Made by a program: the position numbers and the translations under genes
Notes under the pieces: generated by a model
Database searches by the model: none
Told to the model about the DNA's origin: nothing
Seen by the model: the letters and a program-made list of their open reading frames with translations, nothing else
Shown: in pieces, positions 32,564 to 42,106 of the stretch
How positions within the stretch are numbered: position 1 is the stretch's first letter
Layout of the letters: each line of letters starts with the position of its first letter
NCBI GenBank assembly: GCA_963706385.1
Contig: OY970153.1
Span: forward strand, 558,001-622,000
Reading direction: 5' to 3'
Length of the DNA stretch: 64,000 bases
DNA from: Poindextera sp963706385
Lineage (GTDB): Bacteria > Pseudomonadota > Alphaproteobacteria > Caulobacterales > Caulobacteraceae

Positions 32564-35500
32564 CTAAACCCCTGCCAGCGCGATGCCCGCCAGTTCGGTC
32601 AATATCGTCTCCGCCCCGTTCAGCCGCGCCTCGGGGGTGTCCCATTCGCCCCTGACCACCACCCGGTTGTCCGGGCGCACGCGCCAGACGGCGGCCTTGC
32701 GCTGGACCAGCTGAATCAGGCCGGCCGGGTTGGCGAAACGGTCCTCGCGGAAGCTGACCACGGCGCCCTTCGGACCGACGTCGATCTTGGCGACATTGGC
32801 CTGGCGGCAAAGGCCCTTGATCGCCACCACCTTCAAAAGCTGGCCGACTTCCGGCGGCAGGGGGCCGAATCGGTCGATCAGCTCGGCGGCCAGGGCCTCG
32901 CGGTCCTCGGGCCGTTCGGCGTCGGACAGGCGGCGATACAGCGCCAGCCGCACGTTCAGGTCCGGCACGTAGTCTTCCGGCAGCAGCACCGCCGCGCCGG
33001 TGTTGATCTGCGGCGACCAGCCCCGCGCGGTCTCGGCGGCCTGATCGCCCCGCTCGCGCAGCTCGGCGACCGCCTCCTCCAGCATCTGCTGATAGAGCTC
33101 GACCCCGATCTCGCGGATGTGGCCGGACTGTTCCTCGCCCAGCAGGTTTCCCCCGCCGCGGATGTCGAGGTCGTGGCTGGCCAGCTGGAAGCCCGCGCCC
33201 AGGCTGTCCAGCGACTGCATCACCTTCAGCCGCTTCTCCGCCGCCGGCGTCAGCGGCTTCTCGGACGGGGTGGTCAGATAGGCGTAGGCCCGCGCCTTGG
33301 CTCGGCCGACCCGCCCGCGAAGCTGGTAGAGCTGGGCCAGGCCGAACATGTCGGCGCGGTGGATGATCAGGGTGTTGGCGGTGGGGATGTCGAGGCCCGA
33401 CTCGACGATACTGGTCGAGAGCAGCACGTCGTACTGGCCGTCGTAGAAGGCGCTCATCACGTCTTCCAGCTGGGTCGGCGCCATCTGGCCGTGGCCGACG
33501 ACGAACTTCACCTCCGGCACCTGTTCGCGCAGGAACCGTTCCAGCCCGGGCAGGTCCTTGACCCGAGGGGCGACGAAATAGGCCTGGCCGCCGCGGTACT
33601 TCTCGCGCAGCAGCGCCTCGCGCAGCACCACGGGGTCGTGCGGGGTGATGTAGGTGCGCACCGAAAGCCGATCGACCGGCGGGGTGGCGATGATCGACAT
33701 CTCGCGGATGCCCGACAGCGCCATCTGCAGGGTGCGGGGGATGGGCGTGGCCGAGAGGGTCAGCACATGCACCTCGGCGCGCAGGGCCTTCAGCGCCTCC
33801 TTGTGCTTGACCCCGAAGTGCTGCTCCTCGTCGACGATGACCAGGCCCAGGTCCCTGAATTCGACCTGTTTGGACAACACCGCGTGGGTGCCGACCACGA
33901 TCTCGATCTCGCCGGACTTCAGCCCCTCGCGGGTCTGGGCGGCCTCGGCGGCGGGGACCAGGCGCGAGAGCCGGCCGATGCGCACCGGCCAACCCTGGAA
34001 GCGGTCGTTGAAGGTCTTGAAATGCTGGCGGGCCAACAGCGTCGTCGGGCAGACGATGGCGACCTGGCGCCCGCTCATCGCTACCACGAAGGCCGCCCGC
34101 AGCGCCACCTCGGTCTTGCCGAAGCCGACGTCGCCGCAGATCAGCCGGTCCATCGGGTGGCCGGAGGCGAGATCGGTCAGCACGTCGGCGATGCTGGAGA
34201 GCTGGTCGTCGGTCTCCTCGTAGGGGAAGCGGGCGCAGAACTCGTCGAACAGGCCGGCCGGCGGGTCGATCTCGCCGGTGGTCTTCAGAAGGCGTGCGGC
34301 GGCGATGGCGATCAACCCCTCGGCCATCTCCCGCAGCCGCGCCTTCGCCCGCGCCTTGCGCGCCTGCCAGGCCGCCCCGCCCAGCCGGTCGAGCTGGACG
34401 CCCTCGCTCTCCGAGCCGTAGCGGGTCAGAAGGTCGATGTTCTCGACCGGCAGATAGAGTTTGGCCTCGCCCGCGTAATCCAGCTCCAGGCAGTCGTGCG
34501 GCGCGTCCTGCACCTCGAGGGTCTTCAGGCCGGCGTAGCGGCCGATGCCGTGGTCGATGTGCACCACCAGGTCGCCCGGGGTCAGCGACGAGGCCTCGGC
34601 CAGGAAGTTCTGCGCGCGGCGCCGGCGCCTGGGCCGGGCCAGCCGGTCGCCGAGGATGTCGGTCTCGGAGATCACCGCCAGGGCGTCGGTCTCGAACCCG
34701 GTCTCCAGCGGCAGCACCGCGCGTTGAGGCCGCTTGGGATCGGCCGCCTTGGCCGCCTGCCAGTAGGGGGCGACGGCGATGTCCTTCAGCCCGTGGTCGG
34801 CCAGCATCGCGCCCAGCCGCTCGGACGAGCCCTCCGACCAGGAGGCGAACAGCACCCGCTTGCCGGCGGCGGCCAGCTTGCGGGCGTGGTCGGCGGTCGC
34901 CTCGAACAGGTTGACGCTGTCCTGCGCCCGCTCGGCGGCGAAGTCCCGACCGCTCCGCGCGCCGAGATCGACCACCCCCTCGCCCGCCTCGCGCTGGAAC
35001 GGGGTGAAGCGACGCACCGGCCGCTCGGCCAGCCGCTGGCTCCATTCCTCGGGGCCGAGATAGAGGCTTTGCGGGCCCAGCGGATGATAGCTGGCGTGAC
35101 TGTGGTCGGCGTCGTGCCGGGCGGCGAAGGCGTCGGCGATCATCGCCCAGCGCTCGTCCCGCGCCTCGGCCGCCAGATGGTCGATCGCAAAGAGCGTCGT
35201 GTCCGGCAGATAGTCGAACAAGGTCTCGAGTTTCTCGTAGATCAGCGGCAGGAAGTGCTCCAGCCCGCCGCGCCGCGCGCCCTCGCTGACCGCGGCGTAC
35301 ATCGGATCGTCCCCGGACGGGCCGAAGGCGGCGACATAGCCGCGCCGGAAGCGGGCGATCGCCTCGGCGTCGAGCAGCACCTCGGAGACCGGCAAGAGGT
35401 CGATCTGTTTGAGCTGTTTGGTCGAGCGCTGGGTCTCCGGGTCGAAGGCGCGGATCGATTCCAGCGTGTCGCCGAACAGGTCGAGCCGCACCGGCTCGTC

Positions 35501-36043
35501 CGCCGCCGGCGGGAAGACGTCGATCACCCCGCCGCGGATGGCGAATTCGCCGCGCTCGGAGACCGTCGAGGCGCGGGCGTAGCCGTTGACCGCGAAATAG
35601 CGCTCCAGCTCGCCGACATCGAGGTCCTGGCCGGCGCGGGCCAGATAGCTGGCGCGGTCCAGCGCCTCGCGCGGCGGCAAGCGCTGCATCAGCGCCGGGG
35701 CCTGAGTGACCAGCAGCCTGGGCGCCTTGTCCGGCTGGCCGCGCCGCAGCCGCGCCAGGGTGGCCATCCGCTGGGCCGCCACCGCCGGCGAGGGTCCCAG
35801 CCGGTCGTAGGGCAGGCAATCCCAGGACGGCAGTCGCAGCACCTCCATCTCCGGCGCGAAAAAGCGCAGGGCGTCGATGAAGGCCGAGGCCCGGCCGGCG
35901 TCGCGGGCGACGAACACCGAAAGCCCGCCCCGCGCGCGGGCGATGTCGGCCATGGCCAGGGCGTCGAACCCCTCCGGCGCGCCGGTCAGTTCGAGCTGTC
36001 CGCCACCCTGGGCGATGCGTTTGAAATCGGGGGCCTGGGCCAA
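32564..36043 (-). CDS. mfd: Transcription-repair coupling factor
   Basis: A 1159-residue protein that removes stalled RNA polymerase at lesions and recruits UvrA. It has the UvrB-like N-terminal module (about 30-330), the RNA polymerase-interaction domain (LTPGDLVVHIDHGIGRYAGL about 485-505), the RecG-like translocase (ICGDVGFGKTEVALRAAFV Walker A, VDEEQHFGVKHKE Walker B, SATPIPRTLQMAL) and the C-terminal D7 domain (DLNVRLALYRRLS). A much longer frame on the same strand is a shadow. It is followed on the same strand by the defence-type gene, separated by 256 bp. Confidence 0.97.
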   Translation of the reverse strand: MAQAPDFKRIAQGGGQLELTGAPEGFDALAMADIARARGGLSVFVARDAGRASAFIDALRFFAPEMEVLRLPSWDCLPYDRLGPSPAVAAQRMATLARLRRGQPDKAPRLLVTQAPALMQRLPPREALDRASYLARAGQDLDVGELERYFAVNGYARASTVSERGEFAIRGGVIDVFPPAADEPVRLDLFGDTLESIRAFDPETQRSTKQLKQIDLLPVSEVLLDAEAIARFRRGYVAAFGPSGDDPMYAAVSEGARRGGLEHFLPLIYEKLETLFDYLPDTTLFAIDHLAAEARDERWAMIADAFAARHDADHSHASYHPLGPQSLYLGPEEWSQRLAERPVRRFTPFQREAGEGVVDLGARSGRDFAAERAQDSVNLFEATADHARKLAAAGKRVLFASWSEGSSERLGAMLADHGLKDIAVAPYWQAAKAADPKRPQRAVLPLETGFETDALAVISETDILGDRLARPRRRRRAQNFLAEASSLTPGDLVVHIDHGIGRYAGLKTLEVQDAPHDCLELDYAGEAKLYLPVENIDLLTRYGSESEGVQLDRLGGAAWQARKARAKARLREMAEGLIAIAAARLLKTTGEIDPPAGLFDEFCARFPYEETDDQLSSIADVLTDLASGHPMDRLICGDVGFGKTEVALRAAFVVAMSGRQVAIVCPTTLLARQHFKTFNDRFQGWPVRIGRLSRLVPAAEAAQTREGLKSGEIEIVVGTHAVLSKQVEFRDLGLVIVDEEQHFGVKHKEALKALRAEVHVLTLSATPIPRTLQMALSGIREMSIIATPPVDRLSVRTYITPHDPVVLREALLREKYRGGQAYFVAPRVKDLPGLERFLREQVPEVKFVVGHGQMAPTQLEDVMSAFYDGQYDVLLSTSIVESGLDIPTANTLIIHRADMFGLAQLYQLRGRVGRAKARAYAYLTTPSEKPLTPAAEKRLKVMQSLDSLGAGFQLASHDLDIRGGGNLLGEEQSGHIREIGVELYQQMLEEAVAELRERGDQAAETARGWSPQINTGAAVLLPEDYVPDLNVRLALYRRLSDAERPEDREALAAELIDRFGPLPPEVGQLLKVVAIKGLCRQANVAKIDVGPKGAVVSFREDRFANPAGLIQLVQRKAAVWRVRPDNRVVVRGEWDTPEARLNGAETILTELAGIALAGV

Positions 36044-36052
36044 GACGGCTCT

Positions 36053-36322
36053 CTAGGCGCCGCGCGCGGGACCGGCGGCGGGCTGGAAGGCGCGGATCAT
36101 CGCCAGCACCTCGCCCTCGAAGGCGGCGGGCGCCGGCGCGCCCTTGATCCAGTCGAACAGATCCTGGTCCGGCTGGTCGAGCAGCGCCTCGAAGACGTCG
36201 AGCTGGGGGGCCGACAAGGCCCGCAGATGCGCGTCGGCGAACGGGCCCAGGATCAGGTCCGTCTCGCGGATGCCGCGGCGCCAGGCGCGGTAGCTCAGCA
36301 TTTTCAGGCGGGCGTCGGACAT
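36053..36322 (-). CDS. sdhE: FAD assembly factor SdhE
   Basis: An 89-residue protein of the SdhE (DUF339) family, which promotes covalent flavinylation of succinate dehydrogenase subunit A. The motif RRGIRETDLILGPFAD (about 14-29) is the RGxxE core that contacts SdhA. The start at 36322 is chosen as the family N terminus; upstream the frame crosses a repeat. It precedes mfd by 9 nt, the conserved alphaproteobacterial order recG, sdhE, mfd. Confidence 0.92.
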   Translation of the reverse strand: MSDARLKMLSYRAWRRGIRETDLILGPFADAHLRALSAPQLDVFEALLDQPDQDLFDWIKGAPAPAAFEGEVLAMIRAFQPAAGPARGA

Positions 36323-36400
36323 GAAACCGTTGGATTCGGGAACCCGCGAATAGCGGGACCGCGCATATAGAACGCCCGCGCGCATCCCGCCACCCGCGCG

Positions 36401-36514
36401 AGAGCCTTTTAGTTTCAAGCATAATCGCTTGAAGCGTTGAAAAGGCTCTCTCTTCTTGACGCTAGAGCGCGATGGTCGCCGAAACCGGCGTCCACTTTCG
36501 ACTATCGCGCTCTA
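36401..36514. repeat. Two-hairpin palindromic repeat, copy 3
   Basis: Hairpin one is 36401-36449 (AGAGCCTTTT to AAGGCTCT), hairpin two 36464-36513 (AGAGCGCGATGGTCG to CGCGCTCT). Hairpin two includes CCGAAACCGGCGTCCACTTT, the same internal motif as the other copies. It fills the divergent sdhE/recG intergenic space and ends about 10 nt before the recG start. Confidence 0.85.
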
Positions 36515-36524
36515 TGCTGGCCCG

Positions 36525-38597
36525 ATGCGTCCGGAGATTCTGTTTCCCCTGTTCGCGCCCGCCACCTCACTGAAGGGCGTGGGACCGAAGATCGCCCCGC
36601 TGGTCGAGAAGCTGGCGGGGCCGCACGTGCGCGACGTCCTGTTCCTGTCGCCGCAGGCCCTGGTGCATCGCCACAGAGCCGCCATCGCGAACGCCGTCGA
36701 GGGCGAGGTCCAGACCTTCGTGGTCGAGATCGACGCCCACATGCCCGGACGCGGCGCCCAGCCCTATCGCATTCGCGTCTTCGACGGGTCGGGATTTCTT
36801 ACCTTGACCTGGTTCAAGGTCCAGGGACCGCATCTTTCACGCCAGCATCCGGTCGGGGCCAAGCGGGCGGTCAGCGGCAAGGTGGAACGCTACGGCGGCG
36901 AATTGCAGATCGCCCATCCGGACTATCTGCTGCCGGCCGAGCGCATCGGCGAGATCCCCGACCACGAGGCGATCTATCCGACCACGGCGGGTCTGTCGTC
37001 CCGCACCGTGCGCCGGCTGGCGCTGGAGGCGCTCGCGCGCGCGCCTGATCTGCCAGAATGGCAGGATCCCGCCTGGCTGGCCCGCGAAGGCTATCCGAGT
37101 TGGCGCCAGGCGCTGGCGGCGCTGCACGCGCCGCACAGCGAGGCCGACCTCTCGCCGGCGGCGGCCCCGCGCCGACGACTGGCCTACGACGAGCTGTTCG
37201 CCCACCAACTGGCGATGGCCCAGCGCAAGGCTCACCGCAAGGCCCAGCCCGCGCCGGCGATCCCCGCCAGCCCTCTGGCCAACGAGATCGAGGCCGCCCT
37301 GCCCTTCCGCCTGACGGGCGCCCAGGTTCGCGCCATGGCCGAAATTCGCGCCGACCTCGCCAGCGGCGAGCGGATGAGCCGGCTGTTGCAGGGCGACGTG
37401 GGCGCCGGCAAGACCGTGGTCGCCATGCTGGCCATGGCCGACGCCGCGGCGGCCGGCCTGCAGTCGGCGCTGATGGCCCCGACCGAGATCCTGGCCCGCC
37501 AGCACTGTGAGACCCTCACCCCGCCGCTGGCCGCGCGGGGCATCCAGACCGTGCTGCTGACCGGGCGCGACAAGGGCGCGTTGCGGACCGAAAAGCTGCG
37601 GGCCCTGGCGAGCGGCGCCGCCGCCGTCGCGGTCGGCACCCACGCCCTGTTCCAGGACGACGTGATTTTCCGCGCCCTGGCGCTGGGGGTGGTCGACGAG
37701 CAGCACCGCTTCGGCGTCTCCGAGCGCAAGCGGTTCCAGGACAAGGGCGCGGCCGCGCACCTGTTGGCGATGTCCGCCACGCCGATTCCGCGCACCCTGG
37801 AGCTGACCGTCTACGGCGACCTCGACGTCTCGCGGATTGATGAAAAACCGCCCGGCCGCACCCCGGTCGCCACCCGCGCGGTGCCGATGCCGCGCGCCGG
37901 CGAGGTGGTCGAGCGGCTGCGCCGGGCGATCGGCGCCGGCGCCCAGGCGTTCTGGATCTGCCCGCTGGTCGCCGAGTCCGAACTTAGCGACCTGGCCGCC
38001 GCCGAACTGCGCGCGGCGGCGCTGCGCAAGACGCTGGGCCCGTCGGTCGGCCTGATCCACGGCAAGCTCCCCGCCGGCGACAAGGACGCGGTGATGACCG
38101 AATTCGCCGAGGGCCGGCTCAGCGTGCTGGTGGCCACGACCGTGGTCGAGGTCGGGGTCGATGTGCCCAACGCCTCGATCATGGTGATCGAGCAGGCCGA
38201 GCGGTTCGGCTTGGCGCAACTGCACCAGCTCCGTGGCCGGGTCGGGCGCGGCGGGCGCGAGAGCAGCTGCGTTCTGCTCTACGACCCGCCCCTGTCGCAG
38301 ATCGCCCAGGCGCGGTTGGATATCTTGCGGCGCACCGACGACGGCTTCCTGATCGCCGAGAAGGACCTCGAACTGCGCGGCGGCGGCGATCCGCTCGGCC
38401 TGCGCCAGAGCGGCTTTCCCGCCTACAGGCTGGCCGATCCGGTCGCCCATCGCGCCCTGATCGCGGCGGCGGCGGACGACGCGCGCCTAGTCCTGGCCCG
38501 AGATCCCGAACTGAACAGCGCCAGGGGCAAGGCGATCGGCGTGCTGCAGGCGCTGTTCGACTGGCGCGCCGGCGGGCCGCTCGGCGAGGTCGGCTGA
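36525..38597 (+). CDS. recG: ATP-dependent DNA helicase RecG
   Basis: A 690-residue branch-migration helicase that reverses stalled forks. It has the N-terminal wedge domain (LKGVGPKIAPLVEKLAGPHVRDVLF start; FDGSGFLTLTWFK about 86-98), Walker A QGDVGAGKTVVAML (about 289-302), DEQHRFGVSERKRFQ (about 392-406) and SATPIPRTLELTVYGDLD, and the C-terminal QLHQLRGRVGRG/ELRGGGDPLGLRQSG region. I chose the ATG at 36525; the longer frame covers the palindromic repeat. Confidence 0.96.
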   Translation: MRPEILFPLFAPATSLKGVGPKIAPLVEKLAGPHVRDVLFLSPQALVHRHRAAIANAVEGEVQTFVVEIDAHMPGRGAQPYRIRVFDGSGFLTLTWFKVQGPHLSRQHPVGAKRAVSGKVERYGGELQIAHPDYLLPAERIGEIPDHEAIYPTTAGLSSRTVRRLALEALARAPDLPEWQDPAWLAREGYPSWRQALAALHAPHSEADLSPAAAPRRRLAYDELFAHQLAMAQRKAHRKAQPAPAIPASPLANEIEAALPFRLTGAQVRAMAEIRADLASGERMSRLLQGDVGAGKTVVAMLAMADAAAAGLQSALMAPTEILARQHCETLTPPLAARGIQTVLLTGRDKGALRTEKLRALASGAAAVAVGTHALFQDDVIFRALALGVVDEQHRFGVSERKRFQDKGAAAHLLAMSATPIPRTLELTVYGDLDVSRIDEKPPGRTPVATRAVPMPRAGEVVERLRRAIGAGAQAFWICPLVAESELSDLAAAELRAAALRKTLGPSVGLIHGKLPAGDKDAVMTEFAEGRLSVLVATTVVEVGVDVPNASIMVIEQAERFGLAQLHQLRGRVGRGGRESSCVLLYDPPLSQIAQARLDILRRTDDGFLIAEKDLELRGGGDPLGLRQSGFPAYRLADPVAHRALIAAAADDARLVLARDPELNSARGKAIGVLQALFDWRAGGPLGEVG

Positions 38598-38600
38598 GGC

Positions 38601-39740
38601 CTATTTGGCCGCCGCTAGCAGCGCCGCCACCCGGCCTTGGGCGTCGGCTTCGATGTCGGCGTAGAACAGGTTGTAGCCGGGCTCCTTCAGCCGCTCGATG
38701 AAGCTCCCGGAGTCCTTCAGCGACGGCGAGGGCGGGCGCGAGACGCGCAGAATGCCGTCCTTGCACCTGGCCGAGACCTGCCGGGTCAGGAACGCCGGGC
38801 GGGTGCCCCAATCGACGTCCAGGGCGTTGGCCGCGCCCAGATTCAGCCGCGCCGGCGCTGGCGCATCGCTCTGGCGGCCGAGCAGCGGATTGACGCACAG
38901 GATGGCGCGGCCGCGCACGTCTTCGAGCTTGCCGCGGGCGTCCCAGACCAGGGAGCGCTCGAAGGTGCGGCGGATGTCGGCCTCGTCCCAGGCCCACGAC
39001 TGGGTCCAGCCGACCACGCAGCGCGATTGGCCGCGCCGCTGGCAGGCCGGCAAGGGGCTCGCGGCGGCGTAGTCGGAGGCCAGGGCCACGGCGTCGATCA
39101 GATAGACCGCCGCCAGCCGGTCCAACAGCCCGGGCCGGGCGGCGACTTCCTCGCGGACCAGCCGGTCGGCCAGGCTCGCCCCCTGCTCCACGCCCGCCAG
39201 CACTAGGGGTCGGCCGCCATTGTCGTGGTCGAGGTAGTAGTCGAACGCGCGGCGCACGTCGCCATAGGCGAACTGGCGGGCCTCCTTGGCGTCGTCGCGC
39301 CGGGTGAGCTGGGCGAACAGGCTGGCCTGACGATAGCGCGGGGCGAACAGCCGCCCGACCCGCACGAAGGGGCCGGCGTAGTTAGGCAACAGCGTGCGGA
39401 TCAGGAACCGGTTGGCGCGCGGATCGTCGATCGGCCCGTTCCAGTCCCGCCCGCCGTCGAAGCTGGTTGGGTGAATGAAGAAGACATCGGCGGGCGGATC
39501 GGCCTTCGACCAGCGCTCCGGCGCGGCGGGTTCGAGCGCCCAGGCCGACGACTGGCCATAGTCGGGCGCCCTGGGCGGGACGTAGGTCTGGAACGGCGTC
39601 TTGGGATCCGGCCAGGAGCGCAGGATGTCGCCGCGGAAGACGAAGGCGGCGATCAGCAGCAGGGCCAGGAGCGCAAGGCCGCCGATCCATAATCCGTCCA
39701 CGAACCTCAACCCGCGCTGCGCCATGATCCCGCGACTCAC
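38601..39740 (-). CDS. DUF3089 alpha/beta-hydrolase-like membrane-anchored protein lacking the nucleophile
   Basis: A 379-residue protein with an N-terminal membrane anchor (IGGLALLALLLIAAFVF) and the DUF3089 fold (DVFFIHPTSFDGGRDWNGPI near 84-103, ARQFAYGDVRRAFDYYL). In family members the nucleophile elbow reads G-H-S-Q-G; here it is LAGVEQGASLADRLV, so Ser is replaced by Glu. Hydrolase activity is therefore doubtful, and a binding or structural role is possible. The start is GTG at 39740, overlapping the kdsA stop by 4 nt; an ATG at 39725 is an alternative. Confidence 0.8.
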   Translation of the reverse strand: MSRGIMAQRGLRFVDGLWIGGLALLALLLIAAFVFRGDILRSWPDPKTPFQTYVPPRAPDYGQSSAWALEPAAPERWSKADPPADVFFIHPTSFDGGRDWNGPIDDPRANRFLIRTLLPNYAGPFVRVGRLFAPRYRQASLFAQLTRRDDAKEARQFAYGDVRRAFDYYLDHDNGGRPLVLAGVEQGASLADRLVREEVAARPGLLDRLAAVYLIDAVALASDYAAASPLPACQRRGQSRCVVGWTQSWAWDEADIRRTFERSLVWDARGKLEDVRGRAILCVNPLLGRQSDAPAPARLNLGAANALDVDWGTRPAFLTRQVSARCKDGILRVSRPPSPSLKDSGSFIERLKEPGYNLFYADIEADAQGRVAALLAAAK

Positions 39741-40597
39741 ATCCCGGCGGCGCGCCGCTTGGCCAGGGCGTCGTAGTCGAGCAGCTCGGCCACCAGCGCC
39801 TCGAACTGGCTCAGCGGCACCATGTTCGGCCCGTCCGACGGCGCGTTGTCCGGATCCGGGTGGGTCTCCAGGAACACCGCCGCCACGCCGACCGCCACCG
39901 CCGCCCGCGCCAGCACCGGGACGAACTCGCGCTCGCCGCCGGAGCTTTCACCCCGTCCGCCCGGCTGCTGCACCGAATGGGTGGCGTCGAACACGATCGG
40001 ACAACCAATCCGGCGCATGATCGGCAGGGCGCGCATGTCGCTGATCAGGGTGTTGTAGCCGAACGAGACCCCCCGCTCGGTGGCCAGCACGTCGGCGTTG
40101 CCGCTCGACAGCACCTTGGCCACCACATTCTTCATGTCCCAGGGGGCGAGGAACTGGCCCTTCTTGACGTTGACCACCCGGCCCGTGGCCCCGGCGGCGA
40201 CCAGCAGGTCGGTCTGGCGGCAGAGGAAGGCGGGAATCTGCAGGACGTCGACCGCCCGGGCCGCCTCGGCGCACTGGCCGGCCTCGTGTACGTCGGTCAG
40301 CACCGGCAGGCCGATCGTCTCGCGGATATCGGCGAAGATCGGCAGGGCTTCGCTCAGGCCGATGCCCCGCGCGGTATTGACCGAGCTACGGTTGGCCTTG
40401 TCGAACGAGGTCTTGTAGATCAGCCCGATTCCGAGACGCGCCGCGATCTCTTTCAGGGCCTGGGCGGTCTCGAGCGCCTGCTGGCGACTCTCCAGCTGGC
40501 ACGGCCCGGCGATCACGCTCAGCCGTTCGGCGTTGCCGATCCGCACCGCGCGTCCATTGGGAGGTGTCACCGTCACGACGGCGCTAGGTCGGGTCAC
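39737..40597 (-). CDS. kdsA: 3-deoxy-D-manno-octulosonate 8-phosphate synthase
   Basis: A 286-residue enzyme condensing phosphoenolpyruvate with arabinose 5-phosphate to make KDO-8-phosphate for LPS. Landmarks: VIAGPCQLES (about 29-38), YKTSFDKANRSS (about 61-72), PVLTDVHE, IPAFLCRQTDLL (about 123-134), NVKKGQFLAPWDM (about 143-155) and FDATHSVQQPGG (about 203-214). NxxKGQFLxPWxM begins with Asn, as in metal-independent forms. Confidence 0.95.
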   Translation of the reverse strand: MTRPSAVVTVTPPNGRAVRIGNAERLSVIAGPCQLESRQQALETAQALKEIAARLGIGLIYKTSFDKANRSSVNTARGIGLSEALPIFADIRETIGLPVLTDVHEAGQCAEAARAVDVLQIPAFLCRQTDLLVAAGATGRVVNVKKGQFLAPWDMKNVVAKVLSSGNADVLATERGVSFGYNTLISDMRALPIMRRIGCPIVFDATHSVQQPGGRGESSGGEREFVPVLARAAVAVGVAAVFLETHPDPDNAPSDGPNMVPLSQFEALVAELLDYDALAKRRAAGM

Positions 40598-40814
40598 GTG
40601 GCTTGTCCGCGAATACGATGTTGGGCCGTAGAAGTGGCGTGGACAGGCTCGCGGCGCAAGCGCGGACGGCGCTCTCGCCGCCCTGCCCCAACGTCAATGC
40701 CTCTTGACGGACGCCCCAATGCTCCGCTTGAGTTCAGTCACGCCATTCACCACGTTTATGATGTGGCGATAACACGACCGGCGAAAGACCGGTCGGAACG
40801 GGATGGAGGCGGCT

Positions 40815-42050
40815 ATGAGCGATCTGGCCCACCCCTCGGCGAGCGAACTGCTCGCGCTGCCCGACATCCGCCGCGCCCCGGCGCCGTTCCGTGCGGCCTT
40901 GCGTCTCTTCGCGCGCAACTGGCTTTGGGGCTCGATGACCTTCGTCCTGCCGTCGGGCCGCGAGATACCGATCCAGGGCCGCGAACCCGGGCCGGCCGCC
41001 CGGGTGGTCATCCATGATTTCCGCTTCATGCGCCGGGTGATGGCGGCGGGCGACATCGGCTTCGCCGAGGGGCTGATGGCGGGCGAGTGGGAGACGCCGG
41101 ACCTGACCGCGGTGCTGGTCTCGGCCAGCCTCAACTTCGATCGTCTCGCCCGACTGTTCACCGGCAACCCGCTGGTGCGGCTGGTCAATTTCGTCAGCCA
41201 CCTGCGGCGAGGCAACAGCCGCGACGGCGCCAAGCGGAACATCCACGCCCACTACGACCTGGGCAACGCCTTCTACGGCCGTTGGCTCGATCCGACGATG
41301 ACCTACTCCTCCGCCCGGTTCGAGCATCCCGGCCAGTCCCTGCCCGACGCCCAGCGCAACAAATACGCCACCCTCGCCCGCTCGATCGGCCTTCAGTCCT
41401 CGCACAGCGTATTGGAGATCGGCTGCGGCTGGGGCGGCTTCGCCGAATTCGCCGCACGCGAGATCGGCGCCAAGGTCACCGGCGTGACCATCTCGCGCGA
41501 GCAATACGACTTCGCCCGCGAGCGGCTGTTCAAACAGGGCTTGGCCGACAAAGCCGACATCCGGCTGATCGACTATCGCGACGTCGAGGGCGCCTTCGAT
41601 CGGGTGGCCTCGATCGAGATGCTCGAGGCGGTGGGCGAGCGCTACTGGCCGGTCTATTTCCAGAAAATTCGCGACGTGCTCTCGCCCGGCGGCCGGGCGG
41701 GCCTGCAGATCATCACCATTCGCGACGAGCTGTTCAAAGGCTACCGCGTCCGCGCGGACTTCATCCAGAAGTACATCTTTCCCGGCGGCATGCTGATCAG
41801 CGAACGGCGGCTGCGCGAGGAGACCGATCGGGCCGGCCTGAGCTGGAGCGACATCACCCGCTTCGGCCAGGACTACGCCCAGACGCTCAGCCAATGGACG
41901 CGGCGTTTCCAGGCGACGTGGTCCGAGATCAAGCCCCTGGGCTTCGACGAGCGGTTCCGGCGGCTGTGGCTGTTCTATCTCAGCTACTGCGAGGCCGGTT
42001 TCGCGACCGGCCGCACCAACGTGGTTCAGGTGAGCCTGGCGAGGGCCTGA
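40815..42050 (+). CDS. cfa: Cyclopropane-fatty-acyl-phospholipid synthase
   Basis: A 411-residue SAM-dependent enzyme that methylates cis double bonds of membrane phospholipids to cyclopropane rings. Visible: IHAHYDLGNAFYGRWLDPTMTYSSARF (about 138-164, in the family substrate-site region), SAM-binding VLEIGCGWGGFAEFAA (about 201-216), MLEAVGERYWPVYF and a C-terminal FLSYCEAGF-like FYLSYCEAGFATG. The ATG at 40815 has GGAGGC upstream; an earlier ATG at 40803 is less likely. The preceding 200 bp are noncoding. Confidence 0.92.
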   Translation: MSDLAHPSASELLALPDIRRAPAPFRAALRLFARNWLWGSMTFVLPSGREIPIQGREPGPAARVVIHDFRFMRRVMAAGDIGFAEGLMAGEWETPDLTAVLVSASLNFDRLARLFTGNPLVRLVNFVSHLRRGNSRDGAKRNIHAHYDLGNAFYGRWLDPTMTYSSARFEHPGQSLPDAQRNKYATLARSIGLQSSHSVLEIGCGWGGFAEFAAREIGAKVTGVTISREQYDFARERLFKQGLADKADIRLIDYRDVEGAFDRVASIEMLEAVGERYWPVYFQKIRDVLSPGGRAGLQIITIRDELFKGYRVRADFIQKYIFPGGMLISERRLREETDRAGLSWSDITRFGQDYAQTLSQWTRRFQATWSEIKPLGFDERFRRLWLFYLSYCEAGFATGRTNVVQVSLARA

Positions 42051-42106
42051 ACCCGCGCGGCTTGCCCGCGCCCATGGTTTTCCCCTAGCCTCGCGCGGCG
42101 TTTCGG

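Noticed and set aside
33119..36370. A 1083-codon open frame opposite mfd
   Set aside because: Low-complexity Gly/Arg/Gln-rich translation antisense to mfd, typical of high-GC shadows.
32505..36422. A 1305-codon open frame overlapping mfd on the same strand
   Set aside because: It lacks any domain and is a high-GC shadow of mfd, whose 1159-residue product has complete Mfd motifs.
40598..40814. A small gene or an ECF-type promoter before cfa
   Set aside because: No coding signal was found, and candidate GGAAC or TTGAGT/TATGAT elements are wrongly spaced.
42051..42106. A sulfur- or SAM-responsive riboswitch upstream of the cysteine synthase cluster
   Set aside because: Only 56 bases separate cfa from the gene and no conserved aptamer structure is visible.
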